Assembly (NCBI RefSeq): GCF_003002065.1 | Contig: NZ_PVZG01000001.1 | Span: forward strand, 1-64,000 | Length of the DNA stretch: 64,000 nucleotides | Reading direction: 5' to 3' | DNA from: Pseudosporangium ferrugineum | Lineage (GTDB): Bacteria > Actinomycetota > Actinomycetes > Mycobacteriales > Micromonosporaceae | Shown here: positions 1 to 9,113 of the stretch, one piece after another | Layout: each line of letters starts with the position of its first letter | Numbering within the stretch: position 1 is the first letter of the stretch | Position numbers and translations under genes: made by a program | Notes under the pieces: model-generated | The model's database searches: none | Told to the model about the DNA's origin: nothing | What the model saw: only the letters and a program-made list of their open reading frames with translations

Positions 1-69
1 GCAGCGATCTGGCACAACAACAAGACCGGCGCACCCGTCACCCGGTCACTGATCGCCTACGACCACTGA
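1..69 (+). CDS. C-terminal end of a transposase-like protein (partial)
   Basis: An open frame enters from the left edge and stops at TGA 67-69. It gives 22 residues ending in VTRSLIAYDH, preceded by IWHNNKTG. This tail looks to me like the C-terminus of IS-type transposases (IS630-like), from memory only. No terminal inverted repeat can be judged because the element lies mostly outside the window. The short length makes the family call weak. Confidence 0.35.
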   Translation, partial: AAIWHNNKTGAPVTRSLIAYDH

Positions 70-92
70 CCGGGATATCGGAACTACTCGTC

Positions 93-135
<43 letters not shown>

Positions 136-158
136 GGGATACAGGAGGAGGAGCGGGG

Positions 159-1508
159 TCAGAGGAGCCGCGGCGGAGTGTTGCCGGCTGCGACGATGGC
201 GCGGCGCATCGGGACCATTGCCAGCAGGATGCCACCCGCGACGAAGAAGACCACGAGCGACACGATGCCGATGCGGTAGCTGTTCGTCAGCTGGAAGACC
301 AGGCCGAACGCGAGCGGGCCGAGCCAGCTGGTGCCCTTGTCGCTGATCTCGTAGAAGCCGTAGTACTCGCCCTCGCGGCCCTCCGGGATCAGCTGGCTGA
401 ACAGCGACCGGCTCAGCGCCTGGCTGCCGCCCATGACCAGGCCGATGCCGACACCCAGCAGCATGAACGGCACCGGCTCGCCCTTCGGGAGCCAGAACGC
501 GACCAGGATGACCACCAGCCACAGGGCCAGGGCGATCAGCACCGTACGGCGGGCGCCGATGCGGGCGGCCAGCGCGCCGAGCAGCAGCGCGCCGCCGAAC
601 GCCAGGAACTGCACGATGAGGATCGTGATGATCAGGGTCGACTGTTCCAGGTTCAGTTCCTCGGTGCCGAACTGGCTGGCGAGGGCGATCACGGTCTGGA
701 TGCCGTCGTTGTAGACGAGGTAGGCGACCAGGAAGAACAACGTCAGTGGGTACGCCTTCAAGCTGCGCAACGTGTGCCCGAGCTGCCGGAACCCGTCGGT
801 GAGCACGTTGCCGCGCGGGCCGGTGACCGCGGTGGGGTGCTCGCGCAGCCAGCGCAGCGGGATCAGGGTGAACGCCGCCCACCACACGCCCGCCGACACG
901 ATGCACCAGCGGGCCAGGTCCAGCGTACGGGCGTCGTCGCCGTCGACGCTGAGGACCGTGACCACGACCAGGTTGAGCAGCAGCAGCACACCGCCGCCGA
1001 GGTAGCCCAGCGCCCACCCGCGGCTGGACACCTTGTCGCGTTCGTCGGGGCCGGCCAGGCGCGGCAGGAACGAGTTGTAGACCACGACCGACGCGCCGAA
1101 CGCGACGTTGGCGACGATGAACAACGCCCCGCCGAGCAGGTAGCGTTCCCCGGTCACGAACGCCATCGCCACGGTGGCGCCGGCGCCGACGAACGCGGCC
1201 CCCGCCAGCAGCGGCTTCTTGCGCGGGGCCCGGTCGGCGACCGCGCCCATCACCGGCAGCACGAAGACGGTGAGCAGGACCGACAGCGACACCAGGTACG
1301 GGAAGTACGAGCCCGCGGCGATGCCGATGCCCAGCGGATACACCCGTCCGTGGCACTCCTCGGCGCCGAGCGCGCACCCGGCGGCCTGCTCGGTGACCGA
1401 GGTCAGGAACGGGCCCAGGAACACCGTGATGACGGTGGTGGAGAACGCCGAGTTGGCCCAGTCGTAGAAGTACCAGCCGGTGCGTTCACGCGGGGTGCTG
1501 ACGGTCAT
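159..1508 (-). CDS. UMF1-family MFS transporter
   Basis: 449 residues with about twelve hydrophobic segments spread over the whole length, so an integral membrane transporter. The N-terminus carries GWYFYDWANSAF; the DWANSAF block is the hallmark of the UMF1/Atg22-like branch of the major facilitator superfamily. Substrates in bacteria are mostly unknown; eukaryotic Atg22 exports amino acids from the vacuole. It is the last gene of a minus-strand run: the upstream acidic protein ends only 14 bases before this start, so co-transcription with the dynamin pair is likely. The start is ATG at 1506-1508. Confidence 0.85.
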   Translation of the reverse strand: MTVSTPRERTGWYFYDWANSAFSTTVITVFLGPFLTSVTEQAAGCALGAEECHGRVYPLGIGIAAGSYFPYLVSLSVLLTVFVLPVMGAVADRAPRKKPLLAGAAFVGAGATVAMAFVTGERYLLGGALFIVANVAFGASVVVYNSFLPRLAGPDERDKVSSRGWALGYLGGGVLLLLNLVVVTVLSVDGDDARTLDLARWCIVSAGVWWAAFTLIPLRWLREHPTAVTGPRGNVLTDGFRQLGHTLRSLKAYPLTLFFLVAYLVYNDGIQTVIALASQFGTEELNLEQSTLIITILIVQFLAFGGALLLGALAARIGARRTVLIALALWLVVILVAFWLPKGEPVPFMLLGVGIGLVMGGSQALSRSLFSQLIPEGREGEYYGFYEISDKGTSWLGPLAFGLVFQLTNSYRIGIVSLVVFFVAGGILLAMVPMRRAIVAAGNTPPRLL

Positions 1509-1522
1509 GGTGGCAGATCATG

Positions 1523-2119
1523 TCAGCCGTGCTCGCTCCACCAACGGGCGAGTGCGCCGGTGGCCGGGTCCTCGGAGCCGGCGAGCGCCGCCCACGGGTC
1601 GACGCCCGGCGGCAGGTCCTCGGCCGCGTACGCCGCCAGCTCCTGCGGGTCGACGGGGACGGCCCCGGCCCCGGCGGTGTGCAGGTCGGTCAGGCCGAGG
1701 CTGCCGGTGTCGATCCACGGGAACCCGTCGACCGGTTCGGGCAGCGGACCCACGTCGACGACCGGCGGGAACAGGCCGACCGGGTCGCCGGCCACCTCGA
1801 CCGCGTCGGGGTCGGCGCCGATCGGGCCCATCCCGTGCCCGTCGGTGACGTCGACGACCTCGTGCACCGCGACGTCGTCGTACCCGGTGCCCGGCTCGGC
1901 GTGATCGTCCCAGCCGGGGTCGTCGTCGGCGCCGGGGCCGGGATCGTCGGGGAGTTCCCTGGGAAGATCGTCGTGGTGGGCGAACAGATCGTCCTGGAGA
2001 TGGAACGGGTCCGCCTCCGGCAGCGGCTCCTCGTGGCCGGCGCCGGGGTCGTCGTGGTGACCCGGGTCGTCGTGGCCGCCGGGGTCGTGGAAGTCCGGCC
2101 AGCCGTACTCGTCGCTCAT
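1523..2119 (-). CDS. Acidic hypothetical protein, coupled to dynamin-like gene
   Basis: 198 residues, extremely rich in Asp, Pro, Gly and His in the first half (repeats such as DDPGHHDDPG), with a more ordinary C-terminal 60 residues ending in ARWWSEHG. No known domain recognised. The ATG at 2117-2119 overlaps the stop of the upstream GTPase (ATGA) and has an AGGAG ribosome site 6 bases upstream, which fixes this start inside a much longer shadow frame. The tight coupling suggests a partner or adaptor of the dynamin-like proteins. The charge pattern suggests a disordered cytosolic tail. Confidence 0.7.
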   Translation of the reverse strand: MSDEYGWPDFHDPGGHDDPGHHDDPGAGHEEPLPEADPFHLQDDLFAHHDDLPRELPDDPGPGADDDPGWDDHAEPGTGYDDVAVHEVVDVTDGHGMGPIGADPDAVEVAGDPVGLFPPVVDVGPLPEPVDGFPWIDTGSLGLTDLHTAGAGAVPVDPQELAAYAAEDLPPGVDPWAALAGSEDPATGALARWWSEHG

Positions 2120-3969
2120 GCGTTCTCCTGACCGATGGATGCGGGTACGGGCGCCAGCGCCCGCGCCCGGTCGAGGACCTCGTCGGCGTTCCTGAGCTGG
2201 GCTCGCAGCTGCTGAAGCTCCGCCGTGGCTCGGGAGCGGCGCCGCGCGCGCCCGGCGGCGTCCTCGGCGGCGGCCGCGTCGATCTCGGCGATGTGCTCGT
2301 CCAGCTCCCGCAGGCGGCGTTCGACCGCGTCGTCGACGGCGACGCTGAGGGCGTACTGAAGATCGGTGAAGCGGTAGGAGATCTCGTCCTGCAGCGCCGC
2401 GCGGGCCTCGCTCAGCACGTCGCGCAGCCAGGCCCGGGCCTGCTGCCGGTCGGTCTGCACCCGGCGGCGGTAGAGCACGTACCCGCCGGCGGCCAGGCCG
2501 AGCCCCAGCCCGGCGACGGGGATCAGCAGCCCGCCGGCGACAGCCCCGCCGACGCCGAACACCGACGCGCCGAAGATCGCGCCGCGGCCGGCCATGAACG
2601 CGATGCCGCCCGCCGACATGGCGATGAGCAGGTTGTCGCCGGAGCCGTCGCGCGGCGGGCCGGCGGCGAGGGCGTGGCGCAGGGTGGCGTTGAGCCGGTC
2701 CAGCACCCCGGCCAGCTCCTCGTCGTCGAACACCTGCGCCAGGACCCGCTCGCCGACCTGCCGGAACGTGGCCCGCAGGTCGTCGGAGAGGCGTACGGCC
2801 ACCGCTTCCAGCTCCGTGTCGACCTGGTCGGGCAGCGCCGCCAGGCCGTCGCCGCGCAGCTGCTCGATGCGGGCCGTCACGTCGGCCTGCAACGCCGCGA
2901 TGCGGGTACGCAGCAGGCCCACGGTCTCCACCCGGGCACGCTGCGTCTCGGTGCTCAGCAGCAGGGCCCACTGCCGCGACTCGGTGCGCTTGCGGGCGGC
3001 CAGGGCGCTTCGCTCCGCGCGTACGCGGGCGGTCTCGGCCGGATCCGCCTCCGCCGCCTGGACCCGCGCCTGGGCGGCCTGTTCCAGGCGGGCCAGCTCG
3101 CCGCGCGCCGAGCGCAGGACGTTCGCCAGCTGCAGCTGGTGGCCGCGCCCGGCGAGCTCGACCAGCGCGTGCTGCAGCTCGGCGATGTGCGAGGCGTCGA
3201 CGAGCGCGGCCTGCTCCCCGGCCGGTACGGCCAGGGCCAGCTCCGCCAGCCGCGCCGACACCGGGAACCACGGCGCGTCGGCGAACCGCGGCGCCCGCGC
3301 CCGCAGCAGCGCCCGGTTGTCCTCGGCGATGCGCCGCCAGCCCGGGTACGCGTCCACCTTGGTCAGCGCGAACACCACCGTGTCGACGCGTTCGCTGGCC
3401 GACACCAGGAACTCCAGCTCGGGCTGCGACAGCGGCGCGGACGCGTCGGCGACGAACAGCAGTGCGGTGGCCCGCTCGACGGCGTCCAGCGCGACGGCGG
3501 TGTGCGCCGGGTCGAGGCCGCCGACGCCGGGCGTGTCGAGCAGGCTGACGTACTGCAACAGCGGCGCCGGGTGGGTGATCTCGATGCGCCGCGGCGCGCG
3601 ACCGCCGTCCGGGCCGCCGCGGCCGGTGGCCCACGCGCCGAGCAGGCTCAGGTCGAGGTCGACCGGTTCGGCGAGGCCGGGCACGTACGCGGCGGCGCCG
3701 GCCGTGGCCCCGGCGGTGAAATGCAGGTACGCGGCGGTGGCGACCGCGGCGTCGACGGGGGACAGGCCCGGCACCCCGAGCAGGGCGTTGACCAGCGAAC
3801 TCTTGCCGCGTTTCGTCTCGCCGACGAGCACCACGGACGGCCGGGTCAGCCGACGCCGGCGCAGCTCGGCCAGCTCGGCGCCCGCGTCGGCGTCGGCGGC
3901 CCGGACGGCGGCCAGGGCGTCCCGCACGGCGGCATCGAGGCTCTGCGCGAGCTCCCGGGACCCGCTCAC
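2116..3969 (-). CDS. Dynamin-like GTPase, second of a tandem pair
   Basis: 617 residues from a GTG start that overlaps the preceding gene's stop (GTGA). The G domain is complete: P-loop GETKRGKS at about 50-57, DTPGVGG at about 145, TKVD at about 203-206. A long helical region follows. Around 440-500 lies a Gly/Ala-rich hydrophobic stretch that could insert in the membrane, as the paddle of bacterial dynamins does. Known: actinobacterial dynamins often occur in pairs (Streptomyces DynA/DynB at septa, mycobacterial IniA/IniC) and remodel membranes. Inferred: the two proteins form a hetero-oligomer. Exact substrate membrane unknown. Confidence 0.85.
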   Translation of the reverse strand: MSGSRELAQSLDAAVRDALAAVRAADADAGAELAELRRRRLTRPSVVLVGETKRGKSSLVNALLGVPGLSPVDAAVATAAYLHFTAGATAGAAAYVPGLAEPVDLDLSLLGAWATGRGGPDGGRAPRRIEITHPAPLLQYVSLLDTPGVGGLDPAHTAVALDAVERATALLFVADASAPLSQPELEFLVSASERVDTVVFALTKVDAYPGWRRIAEDNRALLRARAPRFADAPWFPVSARLAELALAVPAGEQAALVDASHIAELQHALVELAGRGHQLQLANVLRSARGELARLEQAAQARVQAAEADPAETARVRAERSALAARKRTESRQWALLLSTETQRARVETVGLLRTRIAALQADVTARIEQLRGDGLAALPDQVDTELEAVAVRLSDDLRATFRQVGERVLAQVFDDEELAGVLDRLNATLRHALAAGPPRDGSGDNLLIAMSAGGIAFMAGRGAIFGASVFGVGGAVAGGLLIPVAGLGLGLAAGGYVLYRRRVQTDRQQARAWLRDVLSEARAALQDEISYRFTDLQYALSVAVDDAVERRLRELDEHIAEIDAAAAEDAAGRARRRSRATAELQQLRAQLRNADEVLDRARALAPVPASIGQENA

Positions 3970-5480
3970 CGCCGCGCCTCCTGCTGCCGGATGGCCTGGG
4001 CCAGCAGGTGGAAGCCGCGGTGCGCGACCTGCGCCACCCGCGACTGGGCGGGACCCGCGCCGGCGACCGCGTACACCCGCCAGCGGTTCGCCGCCTCGAC
4101 CGCGGCGGCGGCCAGCTCGGCGGCGTCCGCCCGGGGCAGGCGCAGCACGTAGCGGGCGTCGTCGGAGGTCGCCAGCCGGGTCAGTTCCTGTTCCCAGGCC
4201 ACCGGCAGCGCCACCTTGCCGGTAGCGACGCGCTGCGCCACCTCCAGCAGCCGCAGCCGGTGGTAGGCGGGCTCGCGCAGCAGCCGTTCGGTGGCGGCGC
4301 GCAGCGTCTCCCGGTCGTCGCGGTCGCCGGTGTGCCCGGCGAGGCGTTCCAGGCGCGACAACGCCCAGCCCGCCTTGATCGCGTCGGCGCGCCAGCGCAG
4401 TGTCTGCTCCAGCGTGTGCCGCAGCCGCGGGAAGCCGGAGGCCGCCACCAGCCGCCGCACCAGTTCCCCGGTGCCCAGCTGCGGTTCGGCGCCGAGCTGG
4501 GCCAGGGCGAAGCCGACGCCGTACAGGTCGAGCAGGGTCAGCAACCGCTCGCGACGCTCGGGGCTGACCGGGGCGGGCCGGGTCCGGAACAGGTCGACGG
4601 AGGCGAGCAGCACCTGCAACTGGCCGGCCGGCAATCGAGCGAGTTCCTTCAGGGCGGTGCAGTCGGCCGCGGTGAGCCGCCCCGCCTCCCCGGTCTCGGC
4701 GAGCAACCCCACGACGGGCACGACCTCGGACACCGTACGAGCGAGAAGCGCGGCCTGCTGCTCGGCGAGGGGACCGGCGACCGGCCACGGATCCGCCGCG
4801 CCGCCGACCAGGGTGTCGACCTTGCCGAACACCCCCAGCGCGTTGATCGGGCTGCTGGCCAGCCGCGCCGACGCCGCCCGGAACGCCTCCAGGGCCCGGA
4901 CGTCGTCGGCGCGCACCGCCTGGGTGAACACGTACACGACCGCCTCGGCGGCGGCGACCTCGGACGCGGAGTCCTCGTCGATGTCGGCGTCGAACGGTGC
5001 GGTCGGCTCGCCCAGCTCGGCCCGGGCGCGCGCCGACACGCGGGTGTCGGTCGACGCCAGGCCCGGCGTGTCGACCACCGTCAGGTCCCGCAGCTTCTCA
5101 CTGGTCAGCGTCACGTCCACGTACGCGACCCGCCCCGCCGGTACGCCCAGGCGCTGCGGGATCATCCCGTCCTCGCCCAGCGGCAGGCTCGCGCGGGTGC
5201 CGTCGCGGCGTACCACGTCGACCCGGTCGGCCGGCCCGTACCGGAACCGGGTGACCACCCGCGTGCACTCGCCGACGGCCGTCGGCGCCACCCGGCGCCC
5301 GATCAGTGCGTTGACGAGTGTCGACTTTCCGGCTTTCAATCGTCCCGCGATAGCGACGCGTAGCGGCTCGGCGAGCCTCTCCCGGACCTGTTGCACCTGG
5401 CCAGCGGCTTCCGGACCGATCCCGGCCACGATCTCGTCACAGAGAGTGGCTACCCGGTCGGACAGCGGGCCGACGGTCAT
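3966..5480 (-). CDS. Dynamin-like GTPase, first of a tandem pair
   Basis: 504 residues. P-loop GRLKAGKS at 46-53, switch-region Thr within ECTRVV, DTPGLAS at 137-143, and GKVDTL as the likely base-recognition motif. The C-terminal half is helical and lacks an obvious transmembrane pair, unlike its partner. It starts with ATG at 5478-5480 and leads a four-gene minus-strand operon (two dynamins, acidic protein, UMF1 transporter). It is divergent from the LuxR-type regulator at 5.7 kb, with about 180 bases between them, so shared control is possible. Confidence 0.85.
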   Translation of the reverse strand: MTVGPLSDRVATLCDEIVAGIGPEAAGQVQQVRERLAEPLRVAIAGRLKAGKSTLVNALIGRRVAPTAVGECTRVVTRFRYGPADRVDVVRRDGTRASLPLGEDGMIPQRLGVPAGRVAYVDVTLTSEKLRDLTVVDTPGLASTDTRVSARARAELGEPTAPFDADIDEDSASEVAAAEAVVYVFTQAVRADDVRALEAFRAASARLASSPINALGVFGKVDTLVGGAADPWPVAGPLAEQQAALLARTVSEVVPVVGLLAETGEAGRLTAADCTALKELARLPAGQLQVLLASVDLFRTRPAPVSPERRERLLTLLDLYGVGFALAQLGAEPQLGTGELVRRLVAASGFPRLRHTLEQTLRWRADAIKAGWALSRLERLAGHTGDRDDRETLRAATERLLREPAYHRLRLLEVAQRVATGKVALPVAWEQELTRLATSDDARYVLRLPRADAAELAAAAVEAANRWRVYAVAGAGPAQSRVAQVAHRGFHLLAQAIRQQEARR

Positions 5481-5497
5481 GACTCGTCAGCCGAGCA

Positions 5498-5516
5498 CAC
5501 ATTCGGCGAGAATGTG
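5498..5516. promoter_or_regulatory. Inverted repeat in the divergent dynamin/LuxR intergenic region
   Basis: CACATTC, five bases, GAATGTG: a perfect 7-bp inverted repeat 18 bases upstream of the first dynamin gene. Its place in the divergent region fits an operator. The protein that binds it is not known; the adjacent LuxR-type regulator is one candidate. Confidence 0.4.
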
Positions 5517-5663
5517 CAGACCGCGGCGGTCGACGCAGACAAGGTGGCTGCCCTTCCCTTCACTGGGCAGGGCGGAATCGCCTGCCGCAGCACAGACTAC
5601 GGACCAGGGGTCGCGGCAGGATCCCGTGTTCGTGCCAAGGGACGCTGCAGGGGGCGCAGCGGG

Positions 5664-8450
5664 ATGGGGGCGTGCGTGTCACAGCAGGACCTGGCCGGGC
5701 TGGCCGCCGCGCACCTGCGCCGCCCGGGCCTCGTCGTGCTCACCGGAGCGCCGGGCGCCGGGCGCACCACGCTGCTGCGGCGCATCACCGCGACGGTCAC
5801 CGGCCCCGCCCACACCGGCGGCGGGCTGGCCATGCTCGCGGCGGTGCCCGCGCTCGCCCTGTCCCGGGCGGTCAAGGCCCGGCTCCCCGCCCACGACGTC
5901 CCCCTGCTGGCCGAGGCGGTCCGCTCCCGCGTCCGCGCCGGGTTGCTCGTCCTCGACGATCTCCAGTACGCCGATCCGGCCACCCTCGCTGCCCTGCCGC
6001 ACCTTGCCGCCCGCGTACGGGTGGTAGCCGCGCTCCGCACGCCGCACCGGCTCCCCGACGCCACGGTGACCGCCCTGCGCGACGCCGCGACGGCCTGGCT
6101 CGACATCGCCCCGCTCGACCCGCAGGCCGCCGCGGACCTGGCCCGCCGCACCGCCGGGCAGCTCGACGACGCCACCCTGGCCGCCGTGGTCGCGCGCGCC
6201 GGCGGCAACCCCCTGGCCGTGACCGCCCTCGCCCGCCAGGCCGGCGCCGGCCGCGGCGCCCCCGACACCGACGTCGACCAGGTCGCGTACGCGATCGCCA
6301 CCGCCCTCGCCGACCTGCCGCGCCCCGCCCGCACGGCGCTGGCGGCGCTGGGCCTGCTCGGCCGCCCGGCGCCGCCCACGCTGCTGGGTGCCGGCGCCGA
6401 CGCCCTGCACCGGGCCGGCCTCGTCCGCGCCGACGGGGACTCGGTCGTGCCGGTATCGGCGTACATCGCGGAGACCGCGGCCGGGCTGCTCGACGCGGAC
6501 GCCCGCGCCGACCTGCACCGGGCGCTGGCCACCGTCACCCCCGACGCCGAGGCCGCCCGGCACCTCGCCGCCGCGGGGGAGGATCAGCAGGCGTACCGGA
6601 AGGCCCTGACGGCGGCCGACCGCACCGCCGGGGGTGAGCGGGCCGATCTGCTGCTGTTCGCCTGCTCGCTGCCGGGCGCGGCCCCGGCGCCACGGGTACG
6701 GATAGCGGCGGCCGACGCGCTGCTCGCCGTCGGACGCCCGCACGCCGCCGCCCGCGTCCTCACGGCCGGCACCCCCCGATCCGGCGCCTCCTCGGCCGGC
6801 GAACGCTCGGCGGTCGGCGCGCCGCTCGGTGTCGAGGCCGACGTGCTGAGGGGAGAGGCGTTGCTACAGGCCGGCGACCCGGCCGCCGCGCGCGCCGCGG
6901 TGCTGCCGGTTCCCGACGCCGCCGGCGCCACGGTCGTCGCGGCCCGCGACCGCATCCTGCTCCTCGCCGACCTGGCCACCGATCCCGCCGGCGCCCTCGA
7001 CACGGCGGAGAAGATCGCCGCCCGTCACCCGGCCCCGTCGCCGGGCGTGGCGGCCGCGCTCGCCGCCGTCCGCGCCGCCCACCGCGTCCCCGGCTGGGAA
7101 CGCGACCTGGCCGCCGCGGCCGCCGACGGGGTCGACCCGCTGACCGGCCGCTGGAGCGCGTGGCTGCTCGTCGAACACCTCGCCGCCGACGGACGCCTCG
7201 CCGACGCGGCGGACACGGCCCGCAAGGCGGCGGTGGCGTGCGAGGCGGACCTGGCATACAGCTGGCAGACCCGCTTCCTCGCGGTCGCCGGCTGGGCCGA
7301 CGTCCTGCAGGGCCTGGGCTCCACCGCCGCCGTTGCGGGCCCCGCCGCCCGCCTCCGGGACGCCCCGGCCGATCTTCCGGGATCCGCCGCCGCCCTCCCC
7401 GGCGCTGCCGGGCTTCCGGGCGCCGCTGCCGATGACGCGGTGCGGCGCAGCGGTGACCTCGCCGACCGGGCACTGCCCGCGGACGCCCGCGCGTACGCGA
7501 CCGCGGCGACCGCCCTGGTCGAGGCGGACACCGGCCTGCTCGCCGCCGCCCGGGGCCGGCTCGCGGCCCCCGACACCCACCCCGCCACCGCGTGGGTCGC
7601 CCGGGAAGCGGCATGGCTCGACGGGCAACCCGACCGGGCCGCCCAGCCCCTCGACCTCGCCACCACCGGGCTGCTCACCGGCCTGCACCACATCACCGCC
7701 CGCTGGGCCGCGTACGACTCCGGCGCCGGGGCCCGTTCGGCGTACGCGTCGGCGTTCGACATCGACGACGCCGCGCCGCCGATCCCGGCCGGGCTGCCGG
7801 CCGCCGCCCGCCGTACGCTGACCGCCTGGGCGACCGGCACCGGCTTCACCGCCGCCGCCGAGGCCTGGACCGGCACCGCCCGCCGCGAACAGATCCGCTG
7901 CCTGCTCGCCGCCGGCCTGCACGACACCGACCCGCAGCGCGCGGTCACCGCCCTGCTCCAGGCCGAACACCTCGCCGACGACGCCGGCCTGGTCGTCCTC
8001 GCCGGCCGGGCCCGCCGCGGCCTGCGCCGCCACCACGTGCACCGCGACACCCGCAGCCCCCGCTCCGGCAGCAACCTCACCCGCCGCGAGACCGACGTCC
8101 TGCGCCTGGTCGCGGCGGGCGAACCGACCCGGCGCATCGCGGGCCAACTGGGCATCTCGGCGGAGACGGTCGACACGCACATCAGGGCAGGGATGAGAAA
8201 ACTCGGAGCCCGCACCCGTACGGAAGCAGCAGCGCTCGCCCTCACCCAGCTGGAAGCCGCCGACGGCCCGCCCGGCCCTCCGACGTACGGCCCCGCGGGG
8301 TACGGCCCGCTCGGCGGGTCCGGCTCTCCGGCATCTCCTGGCTTTCCCCATTCCTCCGGCGCCTCCGGTTCTTCCGGCGCGGCCGGGCGGCCGGGGCTCT
8401 CCGGGCGGCCGGGGCTCTCCGGGCGGCACGAGGATGAGGAGGGCCGGTGA
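5664..8450 (+). CDS. Large LuxR-family ATPase regulator (LAL type)
   Basis: 928 residues from ATG 5664 (GTG 5676 is an alternative). The order is an N-terminal AAA/NB domain with Walker A GAPGAGRT at 28-35 and Walker B-like LLVLDDLQYAD near 95, a long Ala-rich helical repeat region, and a LuxR helix-turn-helix at about 806-865 (LTRRETDVLRLVAAGE, ISAETVDTHI). The Walker A lysine is arginine, which usually weakens nucleotide binding. The last 70 residues are a low-complexity Gly/Pro/Ser tail with an in-frame DNA repeat. LAL proteins are transcriptional activators; the target is likely local. Segments of this gene recur in intergenic DNA at 9.8 and 37.8 kb. Confidence 0.85.
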   Translation: MGACVSQQDLAGLAAAHLRRPGLVVLTGAPGAGRTTLLRRITATVTGPAHTGGGLAMLAAVPALALSRAVKARLPAHDVPLLAEAVRSRVRAGLLVLDDLQYADPATLAALPHLAARVRVVAALRTPHRLPDATVTALRDAATAWLDIAPLDPQAAADLARRTAGQLDDATLAAVVARAGGNPLAVTALARQAGAGRGAPDTDVDQVAYAIATALADLPRPARTALAALGLLGRPAPPTLLGAGADALHRAGLVRADGDSVVPVSAYIAETAAGLLDADARADLHRALATVTPDAEAARHLAAAGEDQQAYRKALTAADRTAGGERADLLLFACSLPGAAPAPRVRIAAADALLAVGRPHAAARVLTAGTPRSGASSAGERSAVGAPLGVEADVLRGEALLQAGDPAAARAAVLPVPDAAGATVVAARDRILLLADLATDPAGALDTAEKIAARHPAPSPGVAAALAAVRAAHRVPGWERDLAAAAADGVDPLTGRWSAWLLVEHLAADGRLADAADTARKAAVACEADLAYSWQTRFLAVAGWADVLQGLGSTAAVAGPAARLRDAPADLPGSAAALPGAAGLPGAAADDAVRRSGDLADRALPADARAYATAATALVEADTGLLAAARGRLAAPDTHPATAWVAREAAWLDGQPDRAAQPLDLATTGLLTGLHHITARWAAYDSGAGARSAYASAFDIDDAAPPIPAGLPAAARRTLTAWATGTGFTAAAEAWTGTARREQIRCLLAAGLHDTDPQRAVTALLQAEHLADDAGLVVLAGRARRGLRRHHVHRDTRSPRSGSNLTRRETDVLRLVAAGEPTRRIAGQLGISAETVDTHIRAGMRKLGARTRTEAAALALTQLEAADGPPGPPTYGPAGYGPLGGSGSPASPGFPHSSGASGSSGAAGRPGLSGRPGLSGRHEDEEGR
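8383..8427. repeat. 18-bp tandem repeat inside the 3' end of the LAL gene
   Basis: Two exact copies of an 18-bp unit (CCGGGCGGCCGGGGCTCT) at 8383-8400 and 8401-8418, and half a third copy to 8427. In frame it encodes GRPGLS repeats at the extreme C-terminus. The length is a multiple of three, so copy changes would not break the frame. Confidence 0.9.
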
Positions 8451-8995
8451 CGCGGCAGCCCGACGCTCCCCGCCACGTCGTCGCCTCCGGTTCCGAGGCC
8501 GACACCGTCGTGCGGCGCCTCGCCCGGGACGGCTGGGTCGTCCGCGAGGGTTTCGCGCTGACCGGCTCCGCGTGGGACGTCACCACGGAACGCCTGGTCC
8601 TGCACGGGCGCATCACCGACCGCGACACCCTGCAACTCGCCGTCCTCGCCGCGGCGCGCGGGGCGGGCATCGTCGCGGTGTGCGACGCGGACAGCACCAT
8701 GGGCCGCGCCCTGATCGACGACCTGAGCCGGTTGGGGACGGTGCAGCTGGGCGCGGGCGGGCCGAATGCGGTGCCCGTCGAGGCGGGGGAGGCGGTGGCT
8801 GAGCTCGTACCGGAGCAGCGGGCCCTGCTGGACCGCCTGGCCGCCGGCGACACGATCGCCGCGGCCGCGGCGGCGGAGTTCCTGTCCCTGCGAACGGCCA
8901 ACCGCCGGATCGCGGAGGCGCGCGCCCTGTTCGGCGTCCGCACCACCCGCGAAGCGGTCCTGGCCTACCTCCGCCAGCGCCGCACCCCCGACTGA
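8447..8995 (+). CDS. Small protein with C-terminal LuxR-like HTH
   Basis: 182 residues, GTG start overlapping the LAL stop (GTGA), so translationally coupled. The first 115 residues hold an alpha/beta fold of unknown type (RLVLHGRITDRDTL, IVAVCDADSTMG). The last 60 (PEQRALLDRLAAGDTIAAAA, FLSLRTANRRIAEARALFGV) match the layout of a LuxR-type helix-turn-helix. Inferred: a companion regulator that acts with the LAL protein. A two-gene unit of a LAL regulator and a short LuxR-like protein is common in actinomycetes. Confidence 0.7.
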   Translation: MTRQPDAPRHVVASGSEADTVVRRLARDGWVVREGFALTGSAWDVTTERLVLHGRITDRDTLQLAVLAAARGAGIVAVCDADSTMGRALIDDLSRLGTVQLGAGGPNAVPVEAGEAVAELVPEQRALLDRLAAGDTIAAAAAAEFLSLRTANRRIAEARALFGVRTTREAVLAYLRQRRTPD

Positions 8996-9113
8996 GCCCA
9001 CTCCGAGACGGCCGGCGGCTGCGGCTGGAGAATCCGCCCGCCGCCGGCGGCGATGGCCGTATCGATCGCCGCGCCTCCGCCCTGCCGACTCCGGCGGCGC
9101 TACCGGCCGATGA

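Noticed and set aside
774-1904. Long plus-strand open frame opposite the transporter and acidic-protein genes
   Set aside because: Arg/Ala/Gly/Pro-rich antisense shadow of real minus-strand genes; typical of high-GC DNA.
2293-4225. Very long plus-strand open frames (over 500 codons) opposite the dynamin genes
   Set aside because: Low-complexity shadows; the opposite strand has complete GTPase motifs and coupled starts.
2116-5480. Mycobacterial IniA/IniC isoniazid-inducible system
   Set aside because: The tandem dynamin layout is similar, but no IniB-like repeat protein is present and the flanking genes differ; only the general dynamin-pair statement is supported.
5391-5663. Upstream extension of the LAL gene from 5391
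   Set aside because: The extra 91 residues overlap the start of the divergent dynamin gene and lack a domain; the P-loop region begins shortly after ATG 5664.
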